22,685 nt of DNA from contig NZ_KK073768.1 of NCBI RefSeq assembly GCF_000582685.1, positions 2,242,644-2,265,328 of the forward strand, written 5' to 3'. Source of the stretch: [Scytonema hofmanni] UTEX 2349 (GTDB lineage Bacteria > Cyanobacteriota > Cyanobacteriia > Cyanobacteriales > Nostocaceae). Made by a program: the position numbers and the translations under genes. The notes below the pieces were generated by a model. The model saw only the letters and a program-made list of their open reading frames with translations. It was not told the origin of the DNA and ran no database searches. Below, one piece after another: positions 14,528-21,403 of the stretch; the stretch's first letter is position 1, and each line of letters starts with the position of its first letter.

Positions 14528-15772
14528 ATGAAAAAAATTCGTGGAGTTTGGTTAACCACCGCTGCTAGTGAGGTATTCGAGACAAAAGAAAATATAAAAA
14601 AAGCCATGCAACTTATTGCAGACACTGGATTTAATACAGTCTTTCCAGTGGTTTGGAATAATGGCTATACTCTTTATCCCAGTGATGTTTTAAACAAAAA
14701 CTTTGGCATAAAAATTTCACCTCCTTTTACAGGACGAGATATTCTGGCTGAAGTGATTCAAGCAGCGACACCATTAAAACTAGAAGTAATTCCTTGGTTT
14801 GAGTATGGTTTTGCAGCTTCTTACAAAAATAATGGCGGACATATTTTAGCTAAAAAGCCTGAATGGGCAGGTAAAGACAAAAATAATCAACTCCTGACCA
14901 AAAATGATTTTGTGTGGATGAATTCCCTCGATCCAGAAGTTCAAGATTTTTTGTTAAGTCTATTTTTAGAGGTAGTCAAGAAATATCCTTCTGTGGCAGG
15001 AGTACAAGGAGACGATCGCTTGCCAGCCATGCCTTCAGAAGGAGGCTATGACAAGAAAACTAAAGCATTGTATTACAGTCAGTTTAGACAAGAACCGCCC
15101 CTAGATTTCAAAAATTCTCCTTGGCTTAAATGGCGAGCAAATATTTTGAATAATTTTTTGGCAAGGTTATATAGAGAAGTCAAAAAAATTAATCCCAACC
15201 TGATTGTTTCTATGTCTCCTAGTCCTTATCCTTTTGGATTTAATGAATATTTACAAGATGTACCTACTTGGATAAATAGTCAGATTGTCGATTTAATCCA
15301 TCCCCAGCTATATCCACAGAGTTTAGACGCATACAAAGGATTAGTTGATGATGTTGTAAATCGTTTTCAACAAAAAACCTTATCTAAAATATCACCAGGT
15401 ATTTTAATTCGCTCTGGCGACTATCAAATTACTCATGATACCTTATGGGAATCTATTCGCCATAATCGTCGTTCTGGAATTCGTGGCGAGGTACTATTCT
15501 TTTTTGAAGGTTTGAATGCTAATAATCAAGCTTTAGCTAAATTATTGAAAAACAACAACTATGCCAATTTAGTTTATCTTCAATATGGGAACATCGGCTC
15601 TGATGTTCAAGAAATTCAACAAAAACTAAAAAATAAAAGATATGATGTTGGTAAAATAGATGGCAATTTTGGGTCATTAACCAAATTAGCAGTTGAGAAA
15701 TTTCAAAAAGATAATAGACTTGAAATAGACGGTGTAGTTGGTCCGAAGACTTATGCCAAATTAATGAGCTAA
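14528..15772 (+). CDS. GHL10-type glycosidase with C-terminal peptidoglycan-binding domain (414 aa)
   Basis: Predicted glycoside hydrolase of the GHL10 (DUF187, YngK-like) group: begins directly with KKIRGVWLTTAASEVFET, then FNTVFPVVWNNGYTLYPSDV, EVIPWFEYGF (acidic Glu typical of the site), VAGVQGDDR and VDLIHPQLYPQS, all features of a TIM-barrel hydrolase (residues 1-330). Residues about 350-412 form a PG_binding_1 module (DVQEIQQKLKNKRYDVGKID...AVEKFQKDNRLEIDGVVGPKT). The product presumably attaches to and cleaves wall or exopolysaccharide glycans. No signal peptide is visible, which is odd for a wall-binding enzyme. Seventeen bp after the oxidoreductase gene and followed by another protein with a wall-binding-like N-terminus. 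Confidence 0.88.
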   Translation: MKKIRGVWLTTAASEVFETKENIKKAMQLIADTGFNTVFPVVWNNGYTLYPSDVLNKNFGIKISPPFTGRDILAEVIQAATPLKLEVIPWFEYGFAASYKNNGGHILAKKPEWAGKDKNNQLLTKNDFVWMNSLDPEVQDFLLSLFLEVVKKYPSVAGVQGDDRLPAMPSEGGYDKKTKALYYSQFRQEPPLDFKNSPWLKWRANILNNFLARLYREVKKINPNLIVSMSPSPYPFGFNEYLQDVPTWINSQIVDLIHPQLYPQSLDAYKGLVDDVVNRFQQKTLSKISPGILIRSGDYQITHDTLWESIRHNRRSGIRGEVLFFFEGLNANNQALAKLLKNNNYANLVYLQYGNIGSDVQEIQQKLKNKRYDVGKIDGNFGSLTKLAVEKFQKDNRLEIDGVVGPKTYAKLMS

Positions 15773-15804
15773 TTATTGCAAACACAATATCGTTCGATGT
15801 CAAT

Positions 15805-15850
15805 AGAACTTACGCACTCGTTACGAAAAAACAAGACTTTGAGATTGCAT
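15805..15850. mobile_element. Half copy of the 93-bp MITE, just upstream of the serine hydrolase start
   Basis: AGAACTTACGCACTCGTTAC and the following bases through GAGATTGCAT match, in inverted orientation, the right half of the MITE at 3042-3134; the other half is missing. It ends about 8 bp before ATG 15858, so it forms the translation-initiation region of that gene. Confidence 0.7.
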
Positions 15851-15857
15851 TGAATTT

Positions 15858-17324
15858 ATGTCCACTTTACAAGATGTTATTAGTAACAATTTATCATTAA
15901 CACGCGCTCAACTAAAGGTAGATAGAGCCTTAGTCATGGAAATTCAGACTAAGCTAGCTAATTTAGGATTTTATCCTGGTGGTGGATGGATTGATGGCGA
16001 TTTGGGTGGCTTGGATAGTTTTTCTTGGAAAGGATTAATTGATTTTTGTAAGAGAGTTGGCAGTGTCTCTATACCATCTGATAGTGTTGCAATTAACCCA
16101 AATATTGCTCAAAAATTATTAAACACTAAACAAGTCCAGTCCATTTTAAGCGATGCTGCAAACACTACTTTCATTTTAAACAAGCTGAAAGAAATCCAAA
16201 AAGCTTCACCTATTGTTAATGGCAATACACAAGCTTCGTCCTTTGTTGCCAGAACGCTAAATAAGTCATATTTACAGACGCTAATTAATGACTATCCAAC
16301 CAATCTAGAGCAAAAGCCAGATGGAACTTCGATTATTTCCTATGGAGACAAGTTTACTCTATTTACTAACATTAAGGTTAATTTTACTGGTTATCCAAAT
16401 CGGGGAGATAAACCAACTATTGATAATACCAATTTAAGCTTTCTTTCTAATGATATTAGCAATGCCTGTGTTTGTGTTGGTAGTTTTAGCGATAGTGATA
16501 GCTTCATCAAAACTCATTGGCTGGGTAAAAATGCCTTTGATAAAGAACAATTTTATAGTACAACTAAATTTATTGGTGTTTTAAATACTGTTTGTCAAAT
16601 AAATGAAAAGTTTCCTAATAATGATGTTGAGGATGATGTGATTCAATCTCCTAACTATCGCTTTAATAATTTAGTTAAAGACATGGTTACATATAATTTT
16701 AATTATGGCTCATCTAATGCCATAGGTGCATTATTCAAAAGATTCACGGAACGACCAAAATTAGAAAAATGGATTGTAGATCAGACAGGTAATAGTGGTA
16801 TTAAATTTCGTGGAGGATATGGCGAAAATTCATTGATTGACAATCCTAAAGTCAAAGATAACACAACAGGAAAAATTGTTTTATCCTCCAACGATACAGG
16901 TGCTACTGGTGAAAATTTAATATCTGCTTATGACTTAGTGCGATTAATTTCGATGCTAGGTTGGCATTTCCATCTCCCAGAAACTGCTAAGTTACCATCA
17001 GCCCAATGGAAAAGCCTTAAAAGTGTCGTGCGGGCAATGGGTAACGATACGGCTCGTTATGTAGATGTAGCATTGGAAACTTTGGGGGTAGTAAATATAA
17101 TTAGCAAACCAGTAATTATTTCTAAAGTAGGTTGGGGTAAGAGTTCTATGACTTATGCTGCTTTGGTGAAGTTTGTGGATCAACGGGTTACTCCATCTAA
17201 ACTGAGAACATTTGCTCTAGCATTACGTTGTTCTACTCCAGCATCAGAGGACGATAAGGATACTAATTTAGCAGTAGCAGTCACAGAAATTGTACGGCGA
17301 ATTATCAATGAGGAACTAGCTTGA
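15858..17324 (+). CDS. Serine hydrolase of beta-lactamase/PBP-like fold with N-terminal PG-binding-like segment (488 aa)
   Basis: Residues 20-68 resemble a peptidoglycan-binding module (VMEIQTKLANLGFYPGGGWI ... GDLGGLDSFSWKGLIDFCKR). The C-terminal half carries the three hallmarks of serine beta-lactamase/penicillin-binding folds in the right order: STTK (234-237, nucleophile Ser234 and Lys237), SSN (285-287, the SxN motif) and KVGWG (423-427, the KxG motif). It may be a DD-peptidase-, lactamase- or esterase-like enzyme acting on wall material; substrate not predictable. No signal peptide. ATG 15858 has no clear Shine-Dalgarno because half a MITE lies immediately upstream. Same strand as the GHL10 gene, 85 bp downstream, probably a related function. 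Longer than typical class A beta-lactamases because of the extra N-terminal region (1-210). Confidence 0.78.
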   Translation: MSTLQDVISNNLSLTRAQLKVDRALVMEIQTKLANLGFYPGGGWIDGDLGGLDSFSWKGLIDFCKRVGSVSIPSDSVAINPNIAQKLLNTKQVQSILSDAANTTFILNKLKEIQKASPIVNGNTQASSFVARTLNKSYLQTLINDYPTNLEQKPDGTSIISYGDKFTLFTNIKVNFTGYPNRGDKPTIDNTNLSFLSNDISNACVCVGSFSDSDSFIKTHWLGKNAFDKEQFYSTTKFIGVLNTVCQINEKFPNNDVEDDVIQSPNYRFNNLVKDMVTYNFNYGSSNAIGALFKRFTERPKLEKWIVDQTGNSGIKFRGGYGENSLIDNPKVKDNTTGKIVLSSNDTGATGENLISAYDLVRLISMLGWHFHLPETAKLPSAQWKSLKSVVRAMGNDTARYVDVALETLGVVNIISKPVIISKVGWGKSSMTYAALVKFVDQRVTPSKLRTFALALRCSTPASEDDKDTNLAVAVTEIVRRIINEELA

Positions 17325-17792
17325 ATCCCCAGAAAAGACGTAAAGACGTTCCGTCGGAACGTCTCTACAAGGGTTTCGGGCAACGCATAATTAATTTTTA
17401 CTCCTATGTCTAATGTACAATACGATCGCGCTGGTGAACCTAATCTAGGACGCACAAAAGCGTCATCCCGATATGCTTCAACCATACTACCACCAAATAG
17501 TAACAACGCGATCGCACCCAAAAATGAGGCTATAAATGCCCTCAAAACCCCTCCCGAAGCGGATTTCGTTCTAAATTGTTCCGACGCTGACAGGCTACTT
17601 TGGCGGATGATTCAGCGATTTGGAGCCGAAAAATCCGACAGTGCGATCGCGCATCTCCGCTAAAACTGCAAAGTTACCCCGATCGGGAATTGGTTAAAGT
17701 ACTAGAGTGAGAAATAACTATCGCAAGGTAGGGGTATTTCTGATTTATTTATGGCTTAATTGATATATCAAAAGCCTTACGGAGAAAAGCCA
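17325..17792. other. Intergenic region with truncated MITE and weak ORFs
   Basis: Contains MITE copy B (17331-17411). Beyond it, overlapping open frames exist on both strands (plus 17406-17663; minus roughly 17180-17610, including the hydrophobic stretch AFIASFLGAIALLLFGG). The plus frame starts exactly in the MITE end without a ribosome site, and the minus frame runs on through the MITE into the hydrolase gene. A decayed gene for a small membrane or secreted protein on the minus strand is possible, but neither frame is accepted as a gene. HIP1 sites occur at about 17510 and 17643. Confidence 0.5.
17331..17411. mobile_element. Related MITE, one end missing (copy B, inverted)
   Basis: Reading the minus strand from 17411: AGACATAGGAGTAAAAATTA, then ATTATGCGTTGCCCGAAACC, CTTGTAGAGACG and the hairpin GTAAAGACGTTCC/GGAACGTCTCTAC (17340-17368), ending in AGAAAAGACG. 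It shares the interior of copies A and C, but the terminal repeat facing the hydrolase gene is absent. It begins about 6 bp after that gene's stop and may act as its terminator. Confidence 0.75.
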
Positions 17793-18326
17793 ATGAAAGC
17801 CGAACAATTTCTGGCACAATATGCCGCAGGTGAAAGAGATTTTACAGAAGTAAATCTGAGTGAAGCCGATTTGCAAGGAGTGGATCTTAGTGGGGCAATT
17901 TTAGATAGAGCCATACTTGATGGTGCCAATTTGACTTCTTCTAATTTGCGCTCTTGCAGTCTAACTCAAGCAGACTTGAATGGGGCAAATTTAACAAATG
18001 CCGATTTGAGTGCAGCTAACTTGAGTGGAGCAATTTTGGATGGGGCAATTTTAGAGGGAGCAATTTTTAACAACGCTAACCTTAGTCAATCTGAATTAAC
18101 TGTAGCTAAGATGATTGAGGCAGATTTAAGTGACGCAGATTTGAGCGAGGCAAATCTAAGCGCGGCAAATCTCGATCAAGCTGATTTGACAGGAGCTAAT
18201 TTAACTGTTGCAGATTTAAGTCAAACAAATTTGAGTCAAGCCGATTTGAACCAAGCAAACTTGAATGGGGCAAACTTGGAAGGAGCAAATCTGGAAGGAA
18301 CTATTTTGGATGAAAATCAAAATTGA
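17793..18326 (+). CDS. Pentapeptide-repeat protein (177 aa)
   Basis: After a short leader (MKAEQFLAQYAAGERDFTEV) almost the whole protein consists of A(D/N)Lxx pentapeptides, nearly 30 units such as ADLSE, ANLSA, ADLTG and ANLEG. These should fold into a right-handed quadrilateral beta helix. No signal peptide or membrane span, so a cytosolic protein. Pentapeptide proteins are abundant in cyanobacteria and mostly of unknown role; a DNA-mimic or gyrase-protecting activity is known for some relatives but cannot be inferred here. Start: ATG 17793 has GGAG (17781-17784) 8 nt upstream, and is preferred to TTG 17760. A MITE (18341-18438) follows 14 bp after the stop. Confidence 0.9.
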   Translation: MKAEQFLAQYAAGERDFTEVNLSEADLQGVDLSGAILDRAILDGANLTSSNLRSCSLTQADLNGANLTNADLSAANLSGAILDGAILEGAIFNNANLSQSELTVAKMIEADLSDADLSEANLSAANLDQADLTGANLTVADLSQTNLSQADLNQANLNGANLEGANLEGTILDENQN

Positions 18327-18340
18327 TGAAATTTGATATT

Positions 18341-18438
18341 CAATAGACATCTTTAGAATTTAATTATGCTTTGCCCGAAACCCTTTTAGAGACGTAGCAT
18401 TGCTACGTCTCTACGTCTTTTCTATCAGATGTCTATTG
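18341..18438. mobile_element. TA-flanked MITE with GTAGAGACG-type hairpin (copy C)
   Basis: Ends CAATAGACATCT (18341-18352) and AGATGTCTATTG (18427-18438) are perfect inverted repeats. The interior shares TTATGCTTTGCCCGAAACCC with copies A and B and holds a perfect 13-bp hairpin, TAGAGACGTAGCA/TGCTACGTCTCTA (18387-18413). Its stem may also end transcription of the pentapeptide gene. Confidence 0.82.
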
Positions 18439-18439
18439 A

Positions 18440-18501
18440 GCTTAAGTGTCTTATCTGTCCTTCTAAAAATTTATTTCTGCTTAAGTGTCTTATCTGTCCT
18501 T
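18440..18501. repeat. 23-bp direct repeat, two copies
   Basis: GCTTAAGTGTCTTATCTGTC plus CTT occurs at 18440-18462 and identically at 18479-18501 (period 39 bp), 55 bp before the next gene. Could be a regulatory tandem site or a duplication scar beside the MITE. Confidence 0.85.
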
Positions 18502-18555
18502 GTGTCTCTTTTTCATTCGTGTTAAGTTACTTGTGACAAATTAATACTGTAAAAC

Positions 18556-19005
18556 ATGAAAAGTATTGCTGTAATCGGAAAACGACTGATATCAGTATTT
18601 TTGGTAATGGTTGTAAGTAGCTTAATGCTCTTCACATCTCCAGCGATCGCTGCAACTTCGGTAATTCTTAATCGGGAAAATTCTCAAACGGAAGTATTGC
18701 AATCTGACAAACCTGTGGTGTTAATTTTGGCATCAAAAGATACACTGCGTTTTTTTAATACTTCCTTAGAAGATTTAAAATCAAAAGCTGAAAATGTTTT
18801 TGGTGATAAATACAAAATTGCTATAGGCTACTGGGAAGATAACTTAGAAATCTCTTATGGGATTCCTAATCTACGAATATATCCAACTGCTACTGCGGTT
18901 ACTTTTTTTGAATCCGGTCAAAGGAGAAACAGTGGGTTTATAATTGGTCCAGATCAGACCACGCAAGTTTTAGAAGGACTAAAGTCTGACTTTGAAGATA
19001 GCTAG
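18556..19005 (+). CDS. Exported thioredoxin-fold protein lacking the CxxC (149 aa)
   Basis: N-terminal signal peptide: basic KSIAVIGKR, hydrophobic LISVFLVMVVSSLMLFTSPA, cleavage probably after AIA (about residue 32). The mature part follows thioredoxin order: DKPVVLILAS (beta strand), helix FFNTSLEDLKSKAENVF, strand KYKIAIGYWED, then YGIPNLRIYPTATAVTFFES with the cis-Pro position kept (Pro110), and a C-terminal helix QTTQVLEGLKSDF. The place of the WCGPC active site reads ASKDTLRF, so no redox cysteines; the whole mature protein has none. It is therefore probably a periplasmic or thylakoid-lumen binding or chaperone-like protein rather than an oxidoreductase. ATG 18556 has no visible Shine-Dalgarno. 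A strong terminator follows at 19058-19095. Confidence 0.72.
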   Translation: MKSIAVIGKRLISVFLVMVVSSLMLFTSPAIAATSVILNRENSQTEVLQSDKPVVLILASKDTLRFFNTSLEDLKSKAENVFGDKYKIAIGYWEDNLEISYGIPNLRIYPTATAVTFFESGQRRNSGFIIGPDQTTQVLEGLKSDFEDS

Positions 19006-19057
19006 CTTTTAATATTTCCTTCTTCTATCTTCCACGTAAGAATGTTGTAACGAATAG

Positions 19058-19095
19058 AACCTGGGGTAAGTTTGATAGCCTCCCCAGGTTTTTGA
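19058..19095 (+). terminator. Rho-independent terminator
   Basis: AACCTGGGG (19058-19066) pairs perfectly with CCCCAGGTT (19082-19090), 15-nt loop, followed by TTT in an AT-rich stretch. It lies about 50 bp after the thioredoxin-fold gene. Confidence 0.85.
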
Positions 19096-19150
19096 TTATT
19101 TAATCAACGATGGTAATAACTGTAAACCAGCGATGTCATATCATATCCGT

Positions 19151-19376
19151 TTAATTAGGGCTTGCTGAATAAATGTGTAATCTAGTCCAGATAAGGGGTT
19201 TAAGCCTTTTTTCACCAAACAAGTGCACTTGTTTAACATCTAGAGTCTCAAAACCCTTGCACAATCAAAGCGCGATCGCTAGGTAAAGAAAGGAAACTGA
19301 GCAACGAAACAACCATTTTGTAACCTGTGTGGCTTCTAGATTCGCTTTAAAGACTTATTCAGCAAGCCCTAATTAA
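19151..19376. mobile_element. 226-bp non-autonomous element with 22-bp perfect inverted ends
   Basis: Left end TTAATTAGGGCTTGCTGAAT-AA (19151-19172) is the exact reverse complement of 19355-19376. TAATTA on both outer sides could be the target duplication, leaving a 212-bp core starting GGGCTTGCTGAATAA. No ORF inside; there is an internal 14-bp palindrome ACAAGTGCACTTGT and a HIP1 site. Probably an internally deleted insertion sequence or MITE; the parent family was not identified. Confidence 0.82.
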
Positions 19377-19403
19377 CACTAATAAAAACCTACCTACGTC
19401 GTC

Positions 19404-19432
19404 GTAGAGACGTTCCGCCGGAACGTCTTTAC
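19404..19432. repeat. Dispersed GTAGAGACG-type hairpin
   Basis: GTAGAGACGTTCC, GCC loop, GGAACGTCTTTAC: 12 of 13 pairs. It has the same loop-proximal stem (GTTCC/GGAAC) as the hairpin in MITE copy B, but no MITE ends are present. Confidence 0.8.
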
Positions 19433-19634
19433 ATTGTAAGTAATTTACGGGTCATGATATTAAAAGTGTGTCCATTCGATACCCAAGCCCCATTGCCCCA
19501 TGCCCAATTTTGGCTTTTGTAGCGAAAAATTAAGGAATGTTGCATTTCACGCTTTTGGGTAAGCCAGAAAGACAAAACAGCCAAAAGTACATGGTAGTAT
19601 GCTTTCGGTAAATGTCAAAATTGGGAGAAGACCT

Positions 19635-20855
19635 TTGACACTAAGGGTTGCTGTTGTTGGGTCAGGTCCAGCTGGTTCTTGTGCCGCCGAAACCTTGGCG
19701 AAAGCTGGAATTGAAACTTACCTATTTGAGCGCAAGCTAGACAATGCCAAGCCTTGTGGCGGTGCAATTCCCCTGTGCATGGTAAGTGAGTTTGATTTGC
19801 CTCCGGAAATTATCGATCGCCGAGTGCGGAAAATGAAAATGATTTCGCCCTCGAACCGTGAGGTTGATATCAATCTGGTAAATGAAGATGAATATATAGG
19901 AATGTGTCGGCGTGAAGTGCTAGATGGCTTCTTGCGCGATCGCGCGGCAAAACTCGGCGCAAATTTAATTAATGCCACTGTTCATAAACTCGATTTTCCC
20001 ACAAACAATACAGACCCCTATACCATCCATTACGTTGACCATACGGAAAGCGGCGCACAGGGTATTGCCAAAACCCTAAAAGTTGATTTAATTATTGGCG
20101 CAGATGGAGCAAATTCCCGCATCGCCAAAGAGATGGATGCTGGGGATTATAATTATGCGATCGCTTTCCAAGAGCGCATTCGTCTACCCGACGACAAAAT
20201 GGCATATTACAACGACCTCGCCGAAATGTACGTTGGCGATGACGTTTCTACCGACTTTTACGCTTGGGTTTTCCCCAAATACGACCACGTAGCCGTCGGT
20301 ACCGGCACAATGCAGGTTCATAAAGCCAGCATCAAACAACTACAAGCCGGTATCCGCGCTCGCGCTGCCCGAAAACTCGCCGGCGGTCAAATTATTAAAG
20401 TCGAAGCACACCCCATTCCCGAACATCCCCGTCCCCGTCGCGTTGTCGGTCGCATCGCTTTGATCGGTGATGCAGCTGGTTACGTTACCAAATCCTCTGG
20501 TGAAGGCATTTACTTTGCCGCAAAATCTGGGCGGATGTGTGCTGAAACGATTGTAGAAATGTCCAACGGCGGTGTCCGTATTCCCACGGAAGCAGACCTT
20601 AAGGTTTACTTGAAGCGTTGGGACAAAAAATATGGACTCACCTACAAAGTGTTGGACATCCTGCAAAATGTCTTTTATCGTTCCGATGCTACCCGCGAAG
20701 CATTTGTAGAAATGTGCGGTGACATGGATGTACAGCGGCTAACTTTCGATAGCTATCTGTATAAAACTGTTGTTCCAGCAAACCCGATCACTCAACTCAA
20801 AATTACCGCAAAGACTATTGCTAGTCTACTTCGCGGTAACGCCCTCGCGCCCTAA
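19635..20855 (+). CDS. chlP: Geranylgeranyl reductase (geranylgeranyl diphosphate / chlorophyll reductase), 406 aa
   Basis: Reduces three double bonds of the geranylgeranyl group to phytyl with NADPH, giving phytyl diphosphate or phytylated chlorophyll and the tocopherol/phylloquinone side chain; acts at thylakoid membranes. FAD-binding start TLRVAVVGSGPAGSCAAETL, then ERKLDNAKPCGGAIPLCMVS, the second flavin motif GRIALIGDAAGYVTKSSGEG and the C-terminus SYLYKTVVPANP...KTIASLLRGNALAP, all nearly as I recall for Synechocystis ChlP. Start: TTG 19635 is chosen because GGGAG (19623-19627) sits 7 nt upstream, cyanobacterial ChlP proteins begin MxLRVAVVG, and the 406-aa length fits. An upstream in-frame ATG (19599) would add 12 residues not expected in the family. 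Stands alone on the plus strand. Confidence 0.96.
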   Translation: MTLRVAVVGSGPAGSCAAETLAKAGIETYLFERKLDNAKPCGGAIPLCMVSEFDLPPEIIDRRVRKMKMISPSNREVDINLVNEDEYIGMCRREVLDGFLRDRAAKLGANLINATVHKLDFPTNNTDPYTIHYVDHTESGAQGIAKTLKVDLIIGADGANSRIAKEMDAGDYNYAIAFQERIRLPDDKMAYYNDLAEMYVGDDVSTDFYAWVFPKYDHVAVGTGTMQVHKASIKQLQAGIRARAARKLAGGQIIKVEAHPIPEHPRPRRVVGRIALIGDAAGYVTKSSGEGIYFAAKSGRMCAETIVEMSNGGVRIPTEADLKVYLKRWDKKYGLTYKVLDILQNVFYRSDATREAFVEMCGDMDVQRLTFDSYLYKTVVPANPITQLKITAKTIASLLRGNALAP

Positions 20856-20870
20856 GGGGATTTTTTAAGA

Positions 20871-20958
20871 GGGGGAAAGGGGAAAGGGGAAAGGGATAGA
20901 GTTAATTGAAATTCTAGAAATGTTTAAAAATTACATCCTCCCCTTTCACCTTTTCCCC
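20871..20958. repeat. GGGGAAA heptamer repeat with complementary C/T arm
   Basis: GGGGGAAAGGGGAAAGGGGA and following bases (20871-20895), then a 41-nt AT-rich loop and CCTCCCCTTTCACCTTTTCC (20937-20958). The arms pair imperfectly as a large hairpin starting 15 bp after the chlP stop, so it may help end transcription. It resembles in style the low-complexity inserts in the caspase genes, but the unit is different. Confidence 0.75.
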
Positions 20959-21033
20959 TAATCAAATTGCCCATATTCGATGTGTATTTTTCTCTGACAG
21001 TATAAGTAATACCCACTAAAAATAAAAAATATG

Positions 21034-21042
21034 TGTTATAAT
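21034..21042 (+). promoter_or_regulatory. Putative extended -10 promoter for the PEP-CTERM gene
   Basis: TGTTATAAT is a perfect extended -10 element (TGn followed by TATAAT). No good -35 is seen 17 bp upstream, which extended -10 promoters can tolerate. Transcription from here would give a leader of about 365 nt before ATG 21415. Confidence 0.4.
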
Positions 21043-21070
21043 AAAAACACAGGGTTAAACACCTAGAGAC

Positions 21071-21109
21071 TATACAAGTATCCTTGCTAATGAGCAAGAT
21101 ACTTGTATA
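21071..21109 (+). promoter_or_regulatory. Long hairpin in leader region
   Basis: TATACAAGTATCCTTGCT (21071-21088) pairs with AGCAAGATACTTGTATA (21093-21109), 17 bp with one bulged base and a tiny loop. No T-run follows, so a terminator is unlikely. Possibly RNA stability or regulatory structure. Confidence 0.6.
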
Positions 21110-21252
21110 AAGTGATTATTTCCGAAAAACTGAGCAGTCTACTGAGCAATATTTTCAGTAGTTCCTTAACCAGAGTAGTCTACTAAGCATCTACAATCAA
21201 TTTAGACTAATACACGCATCAAAAAAAGTGAAAACTTGGGTTGAAAGCATCA

Positions 21253-21279
21253 AAAGCAGTTTAGGAAATAAACTGCTTT
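21253..21279 (+). promoter_or_regulatory. Hairpin with GGAAA loop
   Basis: AAAGCAGTTTA (21253-21263) and TAAACTGCTTT (21269-21279) are perfect 11-bp arms around a GGAAA loop in the leader of the PEP-CTERM gene. No T-run follows. Confidence 0.6.
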
Positions 21280-21385
21280 GAGAAGAGATTACGAATTGAA
21301 TATAAAGAGTTCATGAAAATGTGAAGAATAGCTTGGCATCTGTTCCGTATATTTACTAATGTGGACGAGTCGCCTACTTGAGACG

Positions 21386-21403
21386 AACTCCTGGATAGGA
21401 GTT
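21386..21403 (+). promoter_or_regulatory. Hairpin overlapping the ribosome binding site of the PEP-CTERM gene
   Basis: AACTCC (21386-21391) can pair with GGAGTT (21398-21403) around TGGATA. The GGAG is the only Shine-Dalgarno-like sequence before ATG 21415 (13 nt gap), so pairing would mask it and could limit translation. Confidence 0.5.

Larger units (their letters stand above)
19006..19634. other. Intergenic region with terminator, mobile element and hairpin
   Basis: From left to right: rho-independent terminator (19058-19095), a 226-bp element with inverted ends (19151-19376), a GTAGAGACG-type hairpin (19404-19432), and an 18-base block TGCCCCATGCCCAATTTT (19494-19511) identical to one at 9914-9931. 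The stretch 19512-19634 presumably holds the chlP leader. No gene is visible. Confidence 0.6.

Noticed and set aside
17180..17663. Two overlapping ORFs on opposite strands (one with a signal-like hydrophobic stretch)
   Set aside because: The plus frame starts in a MITE end without a ribosome site. The minus frame has only a TTG start and runs through the MITE into the hydrolase gene. Neither matches a family I know.
21071..21109. Hairpin as the chlP terminator
   Set aside because: No T-run follows, it lies more than 200 bp after chlP, and a candidate promoter lies between.
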